Below, one piece after another: positions 41,775 to 50,944 of a stretch of DNA of 64,000 bases. Location of the stretch: contig NZ_JAKREV010000002.1 of assembly GCF_022664465.1 (NCBI RefSeq), positions 765,702 through 829,701 of the forward strand. Direction: 5' to 3'. Numbering within the stretch: position 1 is the first letter of the stretch; each line of letters opens with the position of its first letter. Below the pieces are notes generated by a model. The model was not told the origin of the DNA. It saw only the letters and a list, made by a program, of their open reading frames with translations, and made no database searches. The position numbers and the translations under genes were made by a program. This stretch comes from Sphingomonas hankookensis (GTDB lineage: Bacteria; Pseudomonadota; Alphaproteobacteria; Sphingomonadales; Sphingomonadaceae).

Positions 41775-43004
41775 TTACACCATATCCTTTAAGGGGATCG
41801 TGCTATCGGCCAGCGCCTCGCGCGACACGATCGCACCCTGCTCCACCAGCTTGTGCCCCTGGACATAGTTCCGCGTCGAATTGACGCAATCGAGCGCGAC
41901 GACCCGTCCTCGACGCAGATAGACGATCGCGAACGACCGGCTCGCCATGTCACCGCGCACGACGATATCGTCATGGCCGACCGACAACCCGACTGTCTGC
42001 AACCGCAGGTCATATTGGTTCGACCAGAACCACGGCAGCGCGGCATGCGGCGGGGTGTCGTGGTCGATCAGGTGCGCGGCGGCGGTCATCGCCTGATCGT
42101 TGGCGTTCTGCACGCTTTCGACGCGCAGCCGGACACCATCGGCATAGCAGTTCGCCTGCGCCGCGCAGTCGCCGATCGCATAGATGCCGGGTACCGACGT
42201 GCGGCACCATCGGTCGACCTCGACACCGTTCGTCCCCAGTGCCCCGGCGGCGAGCAGCGGTTCGACCGACGGCACGATGCCGATGCCGACGATCACCATG
42301 TCGCACGCGACCGCGCCGCCATCGGCGGTGCGCACCGACAGGCCATCGCCCGCCCGCTCGATACACTCGACCGTGACGCCCAGCCGCAGATCGACGCCGT
42401 GCGTACGGTGTTCCGCTTCGTAGAAGGCAGACAGTGGCACGCCGGCAACACGCGCCAGCACCCGGTCCTGCGCCTCCAGCAGCGTGACCCCTTTGCCGAG
42501 TTTGGTCAGCACCGCCGCCGCCTCCAGCCCGACATAGCCACCGCCGATGATGCAGACGCGCTCGACCCGGTCGAGTTCGCCTAGGATCGCGTCGACATCG
42601 GCACGGCTGCGCACGCCATGGACACCGGGCAGGTCGTGGCCGCTGCACGTCAGCCGCCGCGGCGCGCCGCCGGTGGCCCAGATCAGCGTACCGTAGCCGA
42701 ACGCCGCGCCGTCCGCCGTCTCGACGCGGCGCACCCGCGGATCGATCCGCACCACCCGCCGCCCGAGCAGCAGTTCGACCTGCCGCTCCTCCCAGAACGC
42801 GACCGGGCGGATCAGGATGCGCTCGAACGCCTTTTCGCCCGCGAAATAGTCTTTGGACAGTGGTGGGCGTTCATAGGGCGGCTCCGCTTCGTCGCCGAGG
42901 ATCGCGATGCTGCCGGCGAACTTCTTCTGCCGCAGCGCGATCGCCGCCTGCGCCCCGCCATGGCCGCCGCCGACGATCAGCACGTCATAATGCGGTCCGC
43001 TCAT
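41775..43004 (-). CDS. FAD-dependent ferredoxin/rubredoxin reductase-like oxidoreductase
   Basis: This 409-residue flavoprotein resembles putidaredoxin and rhodocoxin reductases: N-terminal FAD motif VLIVGGGHGGAQAA, EPPYERPPLSKDYF, central NAD motif VCIIGGGYVGLEAAAVL and GIYAIGDCAA. It would pass electrons from NAD(P)H to a ferredoxin partner, which is not encoded nearby. The ATG lacks its own ribosome site; it overlaps the stop of a 12-codon upstream mini-ORF that has a strong one, so expression may depend on coupled translation. Confidence 0.9.
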   Translation of the reverse strand: MSGPHYDVLIVGGGHGGAQAAIALRQKKFAGSIAILGDEAEPPYERPPLSKDYFAGEKAFERILIRPVAFWEERQVELLLGRRVVRIDPRVRRVETADGAAFGYGTLIWATGGAPRRLTCSGHDLPGVHGVRSRADVDAILGELDRVERVCIIGGGYVGLEAAAVLTKLGKGVTLLEAQDRVLARVAGVPLSAFYEAEHRTHGVDLRLGVTVECIERAGDGLSVRTADGGAVACDMVIVGIGIVPSVEPLLAAGALGTNGVEVDRWCRTSVPGIYAIGDCAAQANCYADGVRLRVESVQNANDQAMTAAAHLIDHDTPPHAALPWFWSNQYDLRLQTVGLSVGHDDIVVRGDMASRSFAIVYLRRGRVVALDCVNSTRNYVQGHKLVEQGAIVSREALADSTIPLKDMV

Positions 43005-43039
43005 GCGGCAGTCGCCGGTTCGCGCGCGTCGGCAGTCAT
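43001..43039 (-). other. 12-codon upstream mini-ORF coupled to the reductase gene
   Basis: ATG 43039 has a near-perfect ribosome site, GGAGGAA, 6 bases upstream and reads MTADAREPATAA before TGA at 43003-43001. The TGA overlaps the reductase ATG (ATGA). It may be a leader peptide or simply a translational entry site for the reductase. Confidence 0.5.
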
Positions 43040-43199
43040 GTCGAGTTCCTCCGGAAAACGCCGTCTTGCCTTTCGCAGACGGCAGCGGTCAATGCGATCA
43101 CCGGTGAAACCGGGCTTGCCAAGCGCGACATCGCCGCCAAGATCGTGGGCGCTGCGCCGGGCCCGCGGCGCGGGATGATTCATCGACAGGAAGCCCATC

Positions 43200-44198
43200 A
43201 TGGTCGCTCGTTCGTTTTCGCTGCGTGTCGCGTTGTTCTCCACCCTCGCGCTGGCACCGGTAGGCGTGTCGGCGCAGACGCCCACTCCCCGCGCCACGGC
43301 CGCGCGGCCCGCTCCGCCGGCGGCGTGGACCGCGGCGCCGTTCGTACCGCTCTGGACCGGCACCCCGCCCGGCGGCGGGTTCCACGCAGTGGCGGTGCCG
43401 AAAGACAGCCCGGCGACGTTCCTGCGCAATATCGAACAACCGGGCATGCGGCTGTTCCGCCCGGCACGCGCCAATGGTGCATCGGTGCTGGTGATCCCCG
43501 GCGGGGCGTACGACTTCCTGTCGATCGGCAACGAGGGCGTCGACATTGCCGGACGGCTGAACGCGCTGGGCTATACCGTCTATGTCCTCGTCTACCGTCT
43601 GCCGGGCGAAGGCTGGGCGAACCGCGCCGACGTGCCGTTGCAGGATGCGCAACGTGGACTGCGCATGGTCCGCGCCGCCGCGTCGAAGGACGGGCTCGAC
43701 CCGCATCGCGTCGCGGTGCTGGGCTTTTCGGCCGGCGGGCATCTGGCGGCGACGCTGGAAACCGATTTCGCCCAGTCCGTGTACGCGCCGCGCGACGCGA
43801 CCGACCGGATCGACGCCCGTCCCGATGCCGCCGCGCTGATCTATCCGGTGATCGCGGCCGCTGCGCCCTTCACCCACGCGCTGTCGGCCGAGCGGCTGCT
43901 GGGCAAGACCCCCGCCCCGGCCGCCATCGCCCGCCGCTCCCCCGCCGAGCACGTGACCGCGACCACCCCGCCGACCTTCCTGCTCCACGCGATGGACGAC
44001 GGCGCGGTGGTACCCGACAACAGCATGGCGATGATGACAGCGCTCCGCCGCGCCGGCCGTCCGGTCGAGGCGCATTTCCTGACCGAAGGGGGCCACGGCT
44101 TCGGCGTCGGTTCACCGACGCTGCCCGCCGGGCACTGGGTCGAGGCGTTCGACCGCTGGCTGAGGCGCAGCTTTGCCCGACCGGAGGCGAAGGGGTGA
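43200..44198 (+). CDS. Exported alpha/beta hydrolase (esterase/acetyl-xylan-esterase-like)
   Basis: This 332-residue secreted hydrolase has a signal peptide (about 1-25, ending SAQ). It has the oxyanion-loop segment LVIPGGAYDFLSIGNEG, the nucleophile elbow GFSAGGHLAA, a C-terminal DDGAVVPDNS acid site and the catalytic-His region TEGGHGFGVG. This layout matches BD-FAE/AXE-like carbohydrate esterases. AGGAAG precedes the ATG. The convergent GH92 gene beyond a family B repeat suggests a glycan-degrading setting. Confidence 0.87.
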   Translation: MVARSFSLRVALFSTLALAPVGVSAQTPTPRATAARPAPPAAWTAAPFVPLWTGTPPGGGFHAVAVPKDSPATFLRNIEQPGMRLFRPARANGASVLVIPGGAYDFLSIGNEGVDIAGRLNALGYTVYVLVYRLPGEGWANRADVPLQDAQRGLRMVRAAASKDGLDPHRVAVLGFSAGGHLAATLETDFAQSVYAPRDATDRIDARPDAAALIYPVIAAAAPFTHALSAERLLGKTPAPAAIARRSPAEHVTATTPPTFLLHAMDDGAVVPDNSMAMMTALRRAGRPVEAHFLTEGGHGFGVGSPTLPAGHWVEAFDRWLRRSFARPEAKG

Positions 44199-44225
44199 CG
44201 GGTCGATCCCGCCGTCCGCGCCGAA

Positions 44226-44306
44226 CGTCATCCCAGCGAAGGCTGGGATCTCCCGGTCGTAGCACGGGGCAGGAACCGCTGATGCCCCAGCCTTCGCTGG
44301 GGCGAC
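44226..44306. repeat. Palindromic intergenic repeat, family B, copy 3
   Basis: GTCATCCCAGCGAAGGCTGG at the left and CCCCAGCCTTCGCTGGGGCG at the right repeat the arrangement at 10262 and 11327. It lies between convergent stops (44198 and 44332), again a position suited to a two-way terminator. Confidence 0.85.
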
Positions 44307-44331
44307 TTTCCTGCGCTGCTAATCGGGACAG

Positions 44332-46626
44332 CTACCGGCTCATCGAATAGGGCCGATCCCCCGGCGCGGTCGCCCGGCTGCGGTCGGGCCGGGGCCCCAT
44401 CCGGAACGCGAGCGTCCCGCCGGCCATGATCTCGTCATGCCGGATGTACCCGCGCGTCAGCGGCCGGCCGTTGAGCGTCACCGACGCGACATAGCGGTTT
44501 GCCTCGCTCAACCCCTGCGCCGTCACCACGAACCGCTTGCCGCCGGCCAGGTTCAGCACCGCGCGGTTCACGAACGGACGGCCGAGGACATATTCGTTGG
44601 TACCTGGGGCCACGGGATAAAAACCGATCGCGGTGAACGCCAGCCATGCCGACATCTGGCCCAGATCGTCGTTACCCGACAGCCCGTCGGGCGTCGCCTT
44701 ATACTGGCTGTCGACGATCTGCTTCAGCCGTTCCTGCGTCCGCCACGGCTGCCCGGCATAGCCATAGAGATAGGCGACATGGTGGCTCGGCTCGTTGCCA
44801 TGGATATATTGCCCGATCAGCCCGGCGATATCCTCGGCATGGCTGTAGTCGAGCTTCGAATTGTCGAAATCGAACATCTGGTCGAGCTTCGCCACGACCT
44901 TCGCATCGCCGCCCATCGTCGCAAACAGCCCGGCCTGATCGTGCGGCACGAACCAGCTATATTGCCATGCATTGCCCTCGGTATAATCCGATCCGTAGTT
45001 GATCGCGGTCGGATCGAACGGCACGCGCCAGCTGCCATCGGCTTTCCGCGCGCGCAGGAACCCGGTCTGCGCGTCGAAGCTGTTGCGCCAGTTGCCCGCG
45101 CGCCGTTCGAACTTTGCCGCGACGTCGGTGCGCCCCATCGCGCGCGCCATCCGGGCGATGGTCCAGTCGTCATAGGCATATTCGACGGTCTTCGACGCCG
45201 CCTCGGGCTCGCGGTCGATCGGCACGTACCCGCGCTGCATATATTCGCCGAGGCCGCCGTATGGCGCGTAGCTGGCGCTGGCGACCATCGCGTCCAGCGC
45301 CGCATTCGCATCGAAGCCGCGAATGCCCTTCAGGTACGCGTCGGCGATCACCGGCACCGCATGATAGCCGATCATCGTCCACGTCTCGCGCCCATGGAAC
45401 TGCCATACCGGCAGGATACCGTCGGGACTGGCTGTGCGGCTGGCGATCAGCGAACGGACGATCTCGGCGTTGACCGCCTCCGGCTGGATCAGCGTCAGCA
45501 ACGGGTGCTGCGCGCGGAACGTGTCCCACAGCGAAAAGGTCGAGCGGAAGGTGAAGCCATCGGCCTTGTGCACCTGATCGTCGGGGCCGCGATAGCGCCC
45601 GTCGCTGTCGCTCCATACGCTTGGCGCCAGCAGGCTATGGTACAAGGCGGTCGCGACCATCCGCCGCATCGCCGGCTTCGCCTCCAGCTCGACCGCGCCC
45701 AGCGCCTGGCGCCATGCGGCATGGGTCCGCGCCCGGACCGCATCGAAATCGCCCGCCTCGCCCGCCAGATTGGCGATCGCACCGGCCTCGTCCACGCCCG
45801 AGATCGCGACCTTCACCTCCAGCGGCGCGTCGAGCCTGCCGAAATCGAGCCGTGCGACCAGCGCGCGGCCCAGCCGCTCCGCCACCGCATCGCTGCCGCG
45901 TCCCGGCCCCTGAAACCCCTTGTACGGAATGTCGCTCTCGCGGTTGACGAGCGCATGGGCGGTGAGCTGCGCGGAAAAGCGCATGGCAAAGAAGAATTTG
46001 CGCCCCGGCGCCCAGCCGCGCGTCTCGCGAAACCCGGTCAGGATGCCGTCGGGCCGCAGCCGCAGCCCCGACCACAAAATCTTGCCGGGATAATTGTAGA
46101 GCGACGAGCGCAGGTCGACGACCAGATGCGCCGCCTTGCCCGCCGGGAAGCGATAGCGATGCACCCCGACGCGCGTGCCCGCGGTCAGCTCGGCGCGCAC
46201 CCCCGGCCGGTCGAGCGTCACCGCATAATAGCCCGGCCGCGCGGTCTCGGTCGCGTGCCGGAACGCGGAGCGATAGCCCGGTCGTTCGGGTGATCCGGGG
46301 TCCATCGGCACGTCGTCCCCCGCGACCGGCATCACCAGCAGGTCGCCCAGATCCGAATGCCCCGCGCCCGAAAAATGGGTATGGCTGAACCCCTGGATCG
46401 TCGGGTCGTCGTAGCGATAGCCCGCGGCATGGCCATAGCATTCGCGCGTCACGCAACCCGTATCGGTGTCGGGCGACAACTGCACCATCCCGAACGGCGC
46501 CACCGCGCCGGGATAGGTATGCCCCTCACCCCCCGTGCCGATGAACGGATCGACGTCGTCGACCGTCCCGCGCTGTGCCGAGGCGGCGGTCGATACGATC
46601 GCCAGTGCCAGCATCACCCACCGCAT
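44332..46626 (-). CDS. GH92 alpha-mannosidase, exported
   Basis: This 764-residue secreted glycoside hydrolase is of family 92 (calcium-dependent exo-alpha-mannosidases). I chose ATG 46626, with GAGGAG upstream and a signal peptide MRWVMLALAIVSTAASAQ; the longer frame reads through a repeat. Family blocks are VDPFIGTGGEGHTYPGAVAPFGMVQLSPDT, GFSHTHFSGAG, FSLWDTFRAQHPLLTL, GNEPSHHVAYLYGYAG and LSGNDDLGQMSAWLAFTAIGFYPV. A periplasmic or surface role in trimming mannosides is expected. It converges on the esterase gene. Confidence 0.94.
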   Translation of the reverse strand: MRWVMLALAIVSTAASAQRGTVDDVDPFIGTGGEGHTYPGAVAPFGMVQLSPDTDTGCVTRECYGHAAGYRYDDPTIQGFSHTHFSGAGHSDLGDLLVMPVAGDDVPMDPGSPERPGYRSAFRHATETARPGYYAVTLDRPGVRAELTAGTRVGVHRYRFPAGKAAHLVVDLRSSLYNYPGKILWSGLRLRPDGILTGFRETRGWAPGRKFFFAMRFSAQLTAHALVNRESDIPYKGFQGPGRGSDAVAERLGRALVARLDFGRLDAPLEVKVAISGVDEAGAIANLAGEAGDFDAVRARTHAAWRQALGAVELEAKPAMRRMVATALYHSLLAPSVWSDSDGRYRGPDDQVHKADGFTFRSTFSLWDTFRAQHPLLTLIQPEAVNAEIVRSLIASRTASPDGILPVWQFHGRETWTMIGYHAVPVIADAYLKGIRGFDANAALDAMVASASYAPYGGLGEYMQRGYVPIDREPEAASKTVEYAYDDWTIARMARAMGRTDVAAKFERRAGNWRNSFDAQTGFLRARKADGSWRVPFDPTAINYGSDYTEGNAWQYSWFVPHDQAGLFATMGGDAKVVAKLDQMFDFDNSKLDYSHAEDIAGLIGQYIHGNEPSHHVAYLYGYAGQPWRTQERLKQIVDSQYKATPDGLSGNDDLGQMSAWLAFTAIGFYPVAPGTNEYVLGRPFVNRAVLNLAGGKRFVVTAQGLSEANRYVASVTLNGRPLTRGYIRHDEIMAGGTLAFRMGPRPDRSRATAPGDRPYSMSR

Positions 46627-46724
46627 CCGACACTCCTCTTTATCTTTCGCGCATTGTCGCCGAGCGGGGCGGCGCTGCCAACCCCGTATGCAGAAAGGAT
46701 ATTTCTGCGCCCGCCGGCCCCATT

Positions 46725-46819
46725 CGTCATTCCCGCGCAGGCAGGAATCCATAAACGCAGCGTAGCGAAGCCAGCCCGACCGTCGGCGGCAACGGATTTC
46801 CGCCTTCGCGGGAATGACG
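46725..46819. repeat. Palindromic intergenic repeat, family F
   Basis: CGTCATTCCCGCGCAGGCAG at the left is mirrored by CGCCTTCGCGGGAATGACG at the right around ATAAACGCAGCG-type filler. It occupies the middle of the 292-base gap between the divergent GH92 gene and the five-gene operon; the rest of that gap shows no gene. Confidence 0.8.
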
Positions 46820-46918
46820 GATTGGGACGCGCGAGAACCTCCCACCCCGGCAGGGATGACGATCCCCCCGCAAAGCTGATAAGCCCATCGCCACAATGGG
46901 TTCGGACGACGAAAAGCG

Positions 46919-47866
46919 ATGCGGTCCACGACACTCTTGCGCGCGTTCACCGGCAGGTTCCTGCACCTCCGCTTCCGCTCGGGCCGCGAATATCGCGTCG
47001 AGATCGTCGAGCGCCCGGCGCGCACGTTGTCGCCACCTGCCTTTGCCGAACTGGAGGCCGCGTGCCGCCAAGTGGTCGCCGCCTGCCTCGACGGGCGGCA
47101 GCTCGATTACGGCCTGTTCGCGCCCGACGGATCGGCATGGGATGCGAGCGTGGTGACGCTGGTCCGTGCGGCCGATGAAGACACGCCGATCGCGTTCAAC
47201 GCCATGCCGCTGCTGCCGGTCGAACGCGGCGGCGTGCGCGAAGAGGTGCTGCATCTGGGGCTGGTGATGGTCGATCCGGCGGCGCGCAGCGGCGGGCTGT
47301 CGTGGATCCTCTATGGCCTGACCTGCTTCGCGCTGTTCGTCCGCCGGGACCTGCGCCCGCTGTGGATCAGCAGCGTCACGCAGGTGCCGGCGGTGGTCGG
47401 CATGGTCGCCGAGACGTTCGACGACGTCTATCCGGCACAGGCGGGCACGCAGGCGAGTTTCGCCCACCGCCATCTGGCGCATCAGATCATGCGCGCCAGC
47501 CGCGCGGCGTTCGGCGTCGGCGACGATGCCGGGTTCGATCCCGTCGGCCATGTCATCACCGACGCCTATACCGGCGGGTCGGACAATCTGAAGAAACGCT
47601 TCGACGTGGCCGCCAAGCATCGCGACGACCGCTACAACCGCTTCTGCGCGACGACGCTCGATTACGACCGGGGCGACGACGTGTTGCAGATCGGGCGGAT
47701 CGACCTCGCCACCGCGCGCCGTTTCCTGTCGCGCAGCGTGCCGCGCCATGCCGTCCCGCAACTGGCGGTGCAGGCGGTGATCGTCGGGGTACAGGCGGTG
47801 GCCGCGCCGCTGCTGCAATGGCTGTCCGCCGACAAACCCCTTGGCCGATTGAGACCCGCACGATGA
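46919..47866 (+). CDS. Acyltransferase-like protein, first gene of the ThiF operon
   Basis: This 315-residue protein was not matched to a named family. The central part, EVLHLGLVMVDPAARSGGLSWILYGLTCFALFVRRDLRPLWISSVTQVPAVVGMVAETF, has the strand-P-loop-helix layout of a GNAT-like or N-acyl-amino-acid-synthase-like fold. The C-terminus has a moderately hydrophobic stretch (AVPQLAVQAVIVGVQAVAAPLLQWL). Its stop overlaps the ThiF gene by 4 bases. It is likely the entry gene of a five-gene operon; enzymatic transfer of an acyl group is inference. Confidence 0.7.
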   Translation: MRSTTLLRAFTGRFLHLRFRSGREYRVEIVERPARTLSPPAFAELEAACRQVVAACLDGRQLDYGLFAPDGSAWDASVVTLVRAADEDTPIAFNAMPLLPVERGGVREEVLHLGLVMVDPAARSGGLSWILYGLTCFALFVRRDLRPLWISSVTQVPAVVGMVAETFDDVYPAQAGTQASFAHRHLAHQIMRASRAAFGVGDDAGFDPVGHVITDAYTGGSDNLKKRFDVAAKHRDDRYNRFCATTLDYDRGDDVLQIGRIDLATARRFLSRSVPRHAVPQLAVQAVIVGVQAVAAPLLQWLSADKPLGRLRPAR

Positions 47867-48735
47867 CCCGCTTCGACTATGCCGAGATGACCACCCGCAA
47901 CCGCGGCTTCGTGACCGAGGCGGAGCAGGCGCGGCTGCGAACGGCGAGCGTGCTGATCCCCGGCGTCGGCGGCATGGGCGGGGCGGCGTTCATGGCGCTG
48001 GTTCGCGCCGGGATCGGCCGCTTCGTCATCGCCGATATCGACCATTTCGAGGTATCGAACCTCAACCGCCAGCTGTTCGCGACGCTCGACACCGTCGGGC
48101 AGGAAAAGGCGGCGGCGGCGCGTGACGGCGCGCTGCGCATCAATCCTGAGGCGCAGATCGAGGTGCTGGGCGGCGAATGGCCCGACGCGCTCGACCGGCT
48201 GATCCCCGCCGCCGACGTAATCGTCAACGGCATGGACGATGCCGCCGCGGGGGTACACCTCTATCGCCGGGCGCAGGCGCATGGCCTCACGGTGATCGAC
48301 GCCTATGCCTCCCCCCTGCCCTCGGTCACCGTCGTCCGGCCCGATGCGCCGCGCCCGGAGGCGCGGCTGCGCTATCCGACGGTCGGGGTCGATTGGCGGC
48401 AGGTGACACCCGCGATGCGGGTGACATGCCTGCAGCGCGAGATCGAATATGTCCTGACGCACAGCTCGTCGCACCGCCATGTCGACCTGACCGTCGCGGC
48501 GGAGGTGGCGGCGGGCACGCGGTCGCGCTTCTCGTTCGCGACGATGGTGACGATGGCCGGCACGATGATGGCGGACGAAGCGATCCGCGCGATCCTCAAG
48601 CGCCCCGGCGGCACCGACCATCGCGGCTATTTCTTCAACCCCCATGCCGTAAAGGTCGAACGGCCGTTGCCCGCCCCGATCGCGGCGGTGCGCGGCTTTG
48701 CGGTGCGGCGGTTCATGCAGCGGATGATGGCGTGA
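47863..48735 (+). CDS. ThiF/E1-like adenylating enzyme
   Basis: This 290-residue protein is of the ThiF/MoeB/E1 superfamily, which activates carboxylates (often of a carrier protein C-terminus) as acyl-adenylates. It has the nucleotide loop GVGGMGG at 34-40, the ribose-binding Asp in IADIDHFE, the SNLNRQ arginine-finger motif (Arg69) and VIVNGMDD. It has a single cysteine (Cys189, RVTCLQ) and no CxxC zinc pairs, unlike MoeB and ThiF proper. ATG 47863 overlaps the previous stop. No ubiquitin-like carrier gene is visible beside it, so a small molecule or free peptide may be the substrate. Confidence 0.88.
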   Translation: MTRFDYAEMTTRNRGFVTEAEQARLRTASVLIPGVGGMGGAAFMALVRAGIGRFVIADIDHFEVSNLNRQLFATLDTVGQEKAAAARDGALRINPEAQIEVLGGEWPDALDRLIPAADVIVNGMDDAAAGVHLYRRAQAHGLTVIDAYASPLPSVTVVRPDAPRPEARLRYPTVGVDWRQVTPAMRVTCLQREIEYVLTHSSSHRHVDLTVAAEVAAGTRSRFSFATMVTMAGTMMADEAIRAILKRPGGTDHRGYFFNPHAVKVERPLPAPIAAVRGFAVRRFMQRMMA

Positions 48736-49850
48736 TCGACACGATCGTCACCGGCATCGCGCTGGTCGCGGTGCTGATCGCGCGGGTGCCTGCGGCGGAG
48801 GCCGCTGCGCGATCCGCGGTCGCGGCGCGGCTGCGCAGCCTCTACACGCTGACCGCCATATTGCTTGCGCTCCGGCTGCTGACCCCAGTCGTCGCGGCGA
48901 CGCCGCTGGTGGTGGCGTTGATGATCGTCGCGGCATGGTTGCCGTTCGCCGCGCTGCGTCTGGTCGAGGAACTGTGCCGGCGGCATGCGCGGCGGGTCGT
49001 CAAGCTGCTGGCGCTGGGCGGCGGTATCGCGTTTTCGATGCTGGCGGTGACGCTGGGTGTGGTGTGGAGCGAGGGCGCGCTGCTGGCGCTGGCGGCGTGG
49101 CAGGCGGCGATGCTGGCGCTGATGATCGTGCAGATGGCACGGGCGCGGCGCGATCTGCGCACGGCCGAGCGGCGGACGCTCGATAGCTTCCTGCTCGCGC
49201 TGCTGCTGACCATCCCGCTGGCGCTCAGCGACTTCACCGCGCTGCTGCCCGATGCGCCGGTGCGCGGCGGGGCGATCGCGGTGCTGGTGATCGTGCTGGG
49301 ATCGTCGCGCCTGACCGACGATCGCGGCACGCCGCTGGGCCTGCTCGCCGACCTCGCCGTGGCGCTGAGTGCCGGCGGCATGGTCGCGCTGATCGCGCAG
49401 GCGATGATGCCCCAGGCGCTCCAGCTGGCGGCGGCAGGCTGGGCACTGGCCGCGCTGTTGCTGCTGGTCGAGCGCACGCGCGGGCGGGCGGCGGCCGGAT
49501 CGGGGCTGACCGCCGCGCTGGCGCGGGTGCCGGGCGACGACCTGCCCGCGATCCTGTCGGCACATCCGTTGCTGGAGGGCGCGCAGCTGCTGGATGGGGA
49601 CCGGCTCGCCGCCTATCCCCCGGCGAGTATCGCGCGGCTGCTCGATCACCGCATCGTCGGCGCCGACCTTGCCGATGCCGAAACCCGCGATGCCGCGCGC
49701 GAATTGCTGGCCGCGACGCAGGCGACGCATCTGATCCGCGTGTCGCGCACGCCGCCCCGGCTGCTGGCGGTGGCGGCGGGCGGCCTTGCCGGGCGCGGGC
49801 TCGACGACGAACTGGCGCTGGCGGCGCGACTGATCGAGGGGGCGGCATGA
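48732..49850 (+). CDS. Polytopic membrane protein of unknown function
   Basis: This 372-residue protein starts at GTG 48732, overlapping the ThiF stop (GTGA). About eight hydrophobic helices occupy residues 1-255 (for example LYTLTAILLALRLLTPVV, LLALGGGIAFSMLAVTLGVVW and LQLAAAGWALAALLLLVE). A soluble C-terminal domain of about 110 residues follows (DDLPAILSAHPLLEGAQLLDGDRLAAYPPASIARLLDH onward). No transporter or enzyme family was recognised. Embedding between the ThiF and GNAT genes suggests it anchors the pathway or exports its product. Confidence 0.75.
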   Translation: MIDTIVTGIALVAVLIARVPAAEAAARSAVAARLRSLYTLTAILLALRLLTPVVAATPLVVALMIVAAWLPFAALRLVEELCRRHARRVVKLLALGGGIAFSMLAVTLGVVWSEGALLALAAWQAAMLALMIVQMARARRDLRTAERRTLDSFLLALLLTIPLALSDFTALLPDAPVRGGAIAVLVIVLGSSRLTDDRGTPLGLLADLAVALSAGGMVALIAQAMMPQALQLAAAGWALAALLLLVERTRGRAAAGSGLTAALARVPGDDLPAILSAHPLLEGAQLLDGDRLAAYPPASIARLLDHRIVGADLADAETRDAARELLAATQATHLIRVSRTPPRLLAVAAGGLAGRGLDDELALAARLIEGAA

Positions 49851-50944
49851 CGATCGAGTTACGCGAAGGCGACCGCAACGCCTTTTTCGACGCGCCATTC
49901 CACGCCTATTCGCCGGCGGACGGCTATGTCTCGCCGCTGAGAAGCGACATCCGCCGGATGCTCGACCCCGCCGCCAATCCGCTCTGGCGCGCAGGCAACC
50001 CGTTCCGCTTCTGGACCGCCCACCGCTCGGACAAGCCGGTCGGACGGATCGTCGCCCATGTCCACCGCGCGTCGAACGAACGCCACGGCACGGCCCGCGC
50101 ACAGTTCGGCTTCTTCGACTGCGCCGACGACCCCGCCGCAGCGGCGGCCTTGCTCGGCGCGGCGGAACGCTTCGCCCGCGACACCGGGCAACGTGAGCTG
50201 GTCGGCAATTTCAATCTGACCGCGATGCAGCAATGCGGGGTGATGACCGGCGGGTTCGGCGCGCGCGGCTATACCGACATGGTGGTCAACCCGCCGCACG
50301 TCCCGCGCCTGCTCGATGCGAACGGCTTCACGCGTTTCTTCCCGATGCGCACCTTCGAACTCGATCTGGCCAAGGCGCGGACGCAGGATTTCCGCAAGCC
50401 GCTGGCCGGTGACGGTTTCCGCTTCGCGCCCGTCGAAAAGGCCAGCTTCGCCGCACGGATGGAGGAGGCGCGCGGCGTGCTGAACGACGGCTTCGCCGAC
50501 AATCCGATGTTCGTGCCGCTGACGTCGCACGAGTTCCAGTTCCAGGCGGGCGAGATGATGGCGATCCTCGACCCCCGGCTGTCGTCGGTGCTGCTGCATC
50601 ACGACCGCCCGGTCGGCACGATTATCTGCATCCCCGACCTGAACGGGTTCTTGTCGGCCACCCGCTCGCGGATCGGGTTGACCACGCCGTTCCACTATCT
50701 GCGCTATCGCCTCGCGCGGCGGCGGGCGGTCGTCATCTTCTATTCGGTGGTGCAGGATCACCATGGCCGCGGGCTGATGGGCGGGATGCTCGCGCGCACC
50801 GTCGCCGCGCTACGCGGGGCCGGCTATCGCCAGCTCGGCATCACCTGGATCGCCGACGCCAATGCCGCGAGCCTCCGCCAGATGGAAAAGCTCGGCGCAA
50901 AACCGCTGCACCAGCTGCACCTGTTCCGGAAGGACGTCGCATGA
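49847..50944 (+). CDS. GNAT-family N-acyltransferase
   Basis: This 365-residue protein has a GNAT-like C-terminal half: FYSVVQDHHGRGLMGGMLARTVAALRGAGYRQLGITWIADANAASLRQMEKLGAKPLHQLHLFRKD contains the acyl-CoA loop (HGRGLMGGML) and the closing strand. The N-terminal half (RFWTAHRSDKPVGRIVAHVHRASNERHG, FGFFDCADD) resembles a second GNAT-type lobe. Overlaps of 4 bases join it to both neighbours. The acyl donor and acceptor are unknown. Confidence 0.82.
   Translation: MTIELREGDRNAFFDAPFHAYSPADGYVSPLRSDIRRMLDPAANPLWRAGNPFRFWTAHRSDKPVGRIVAHVHRASNERHGTARAQFGFFDCADDPAAAAALLGAAERFARDTGQRELVGNFNLTAMQQCGVMTGGFGARGYTDMVVNPPHVPRLLDANGFTRFFPMRTFELDLAKARTQDFRKPLAGDGFRFAPVEKASFAARMEEARGVLNDGFADNPMFVPLTSHEFQFQAGEMMAILDPRLSSVLLHHDRPVGTIICIPDLNGFLSATRSRIGLTTPFHYLRYRLARRRAVVIFYSVVQDHHGRGLMGGMLARTVAALRGAGYRQLGITWIADANAASLRQMEKLGAKPLHQLHLFRKDVA

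Noticed and set aside
44437..46293. 618-codon open frame antisense to the GH92 gene
   Set aside because: It is a shadow of a clearly coding strand with family-specific blocks.
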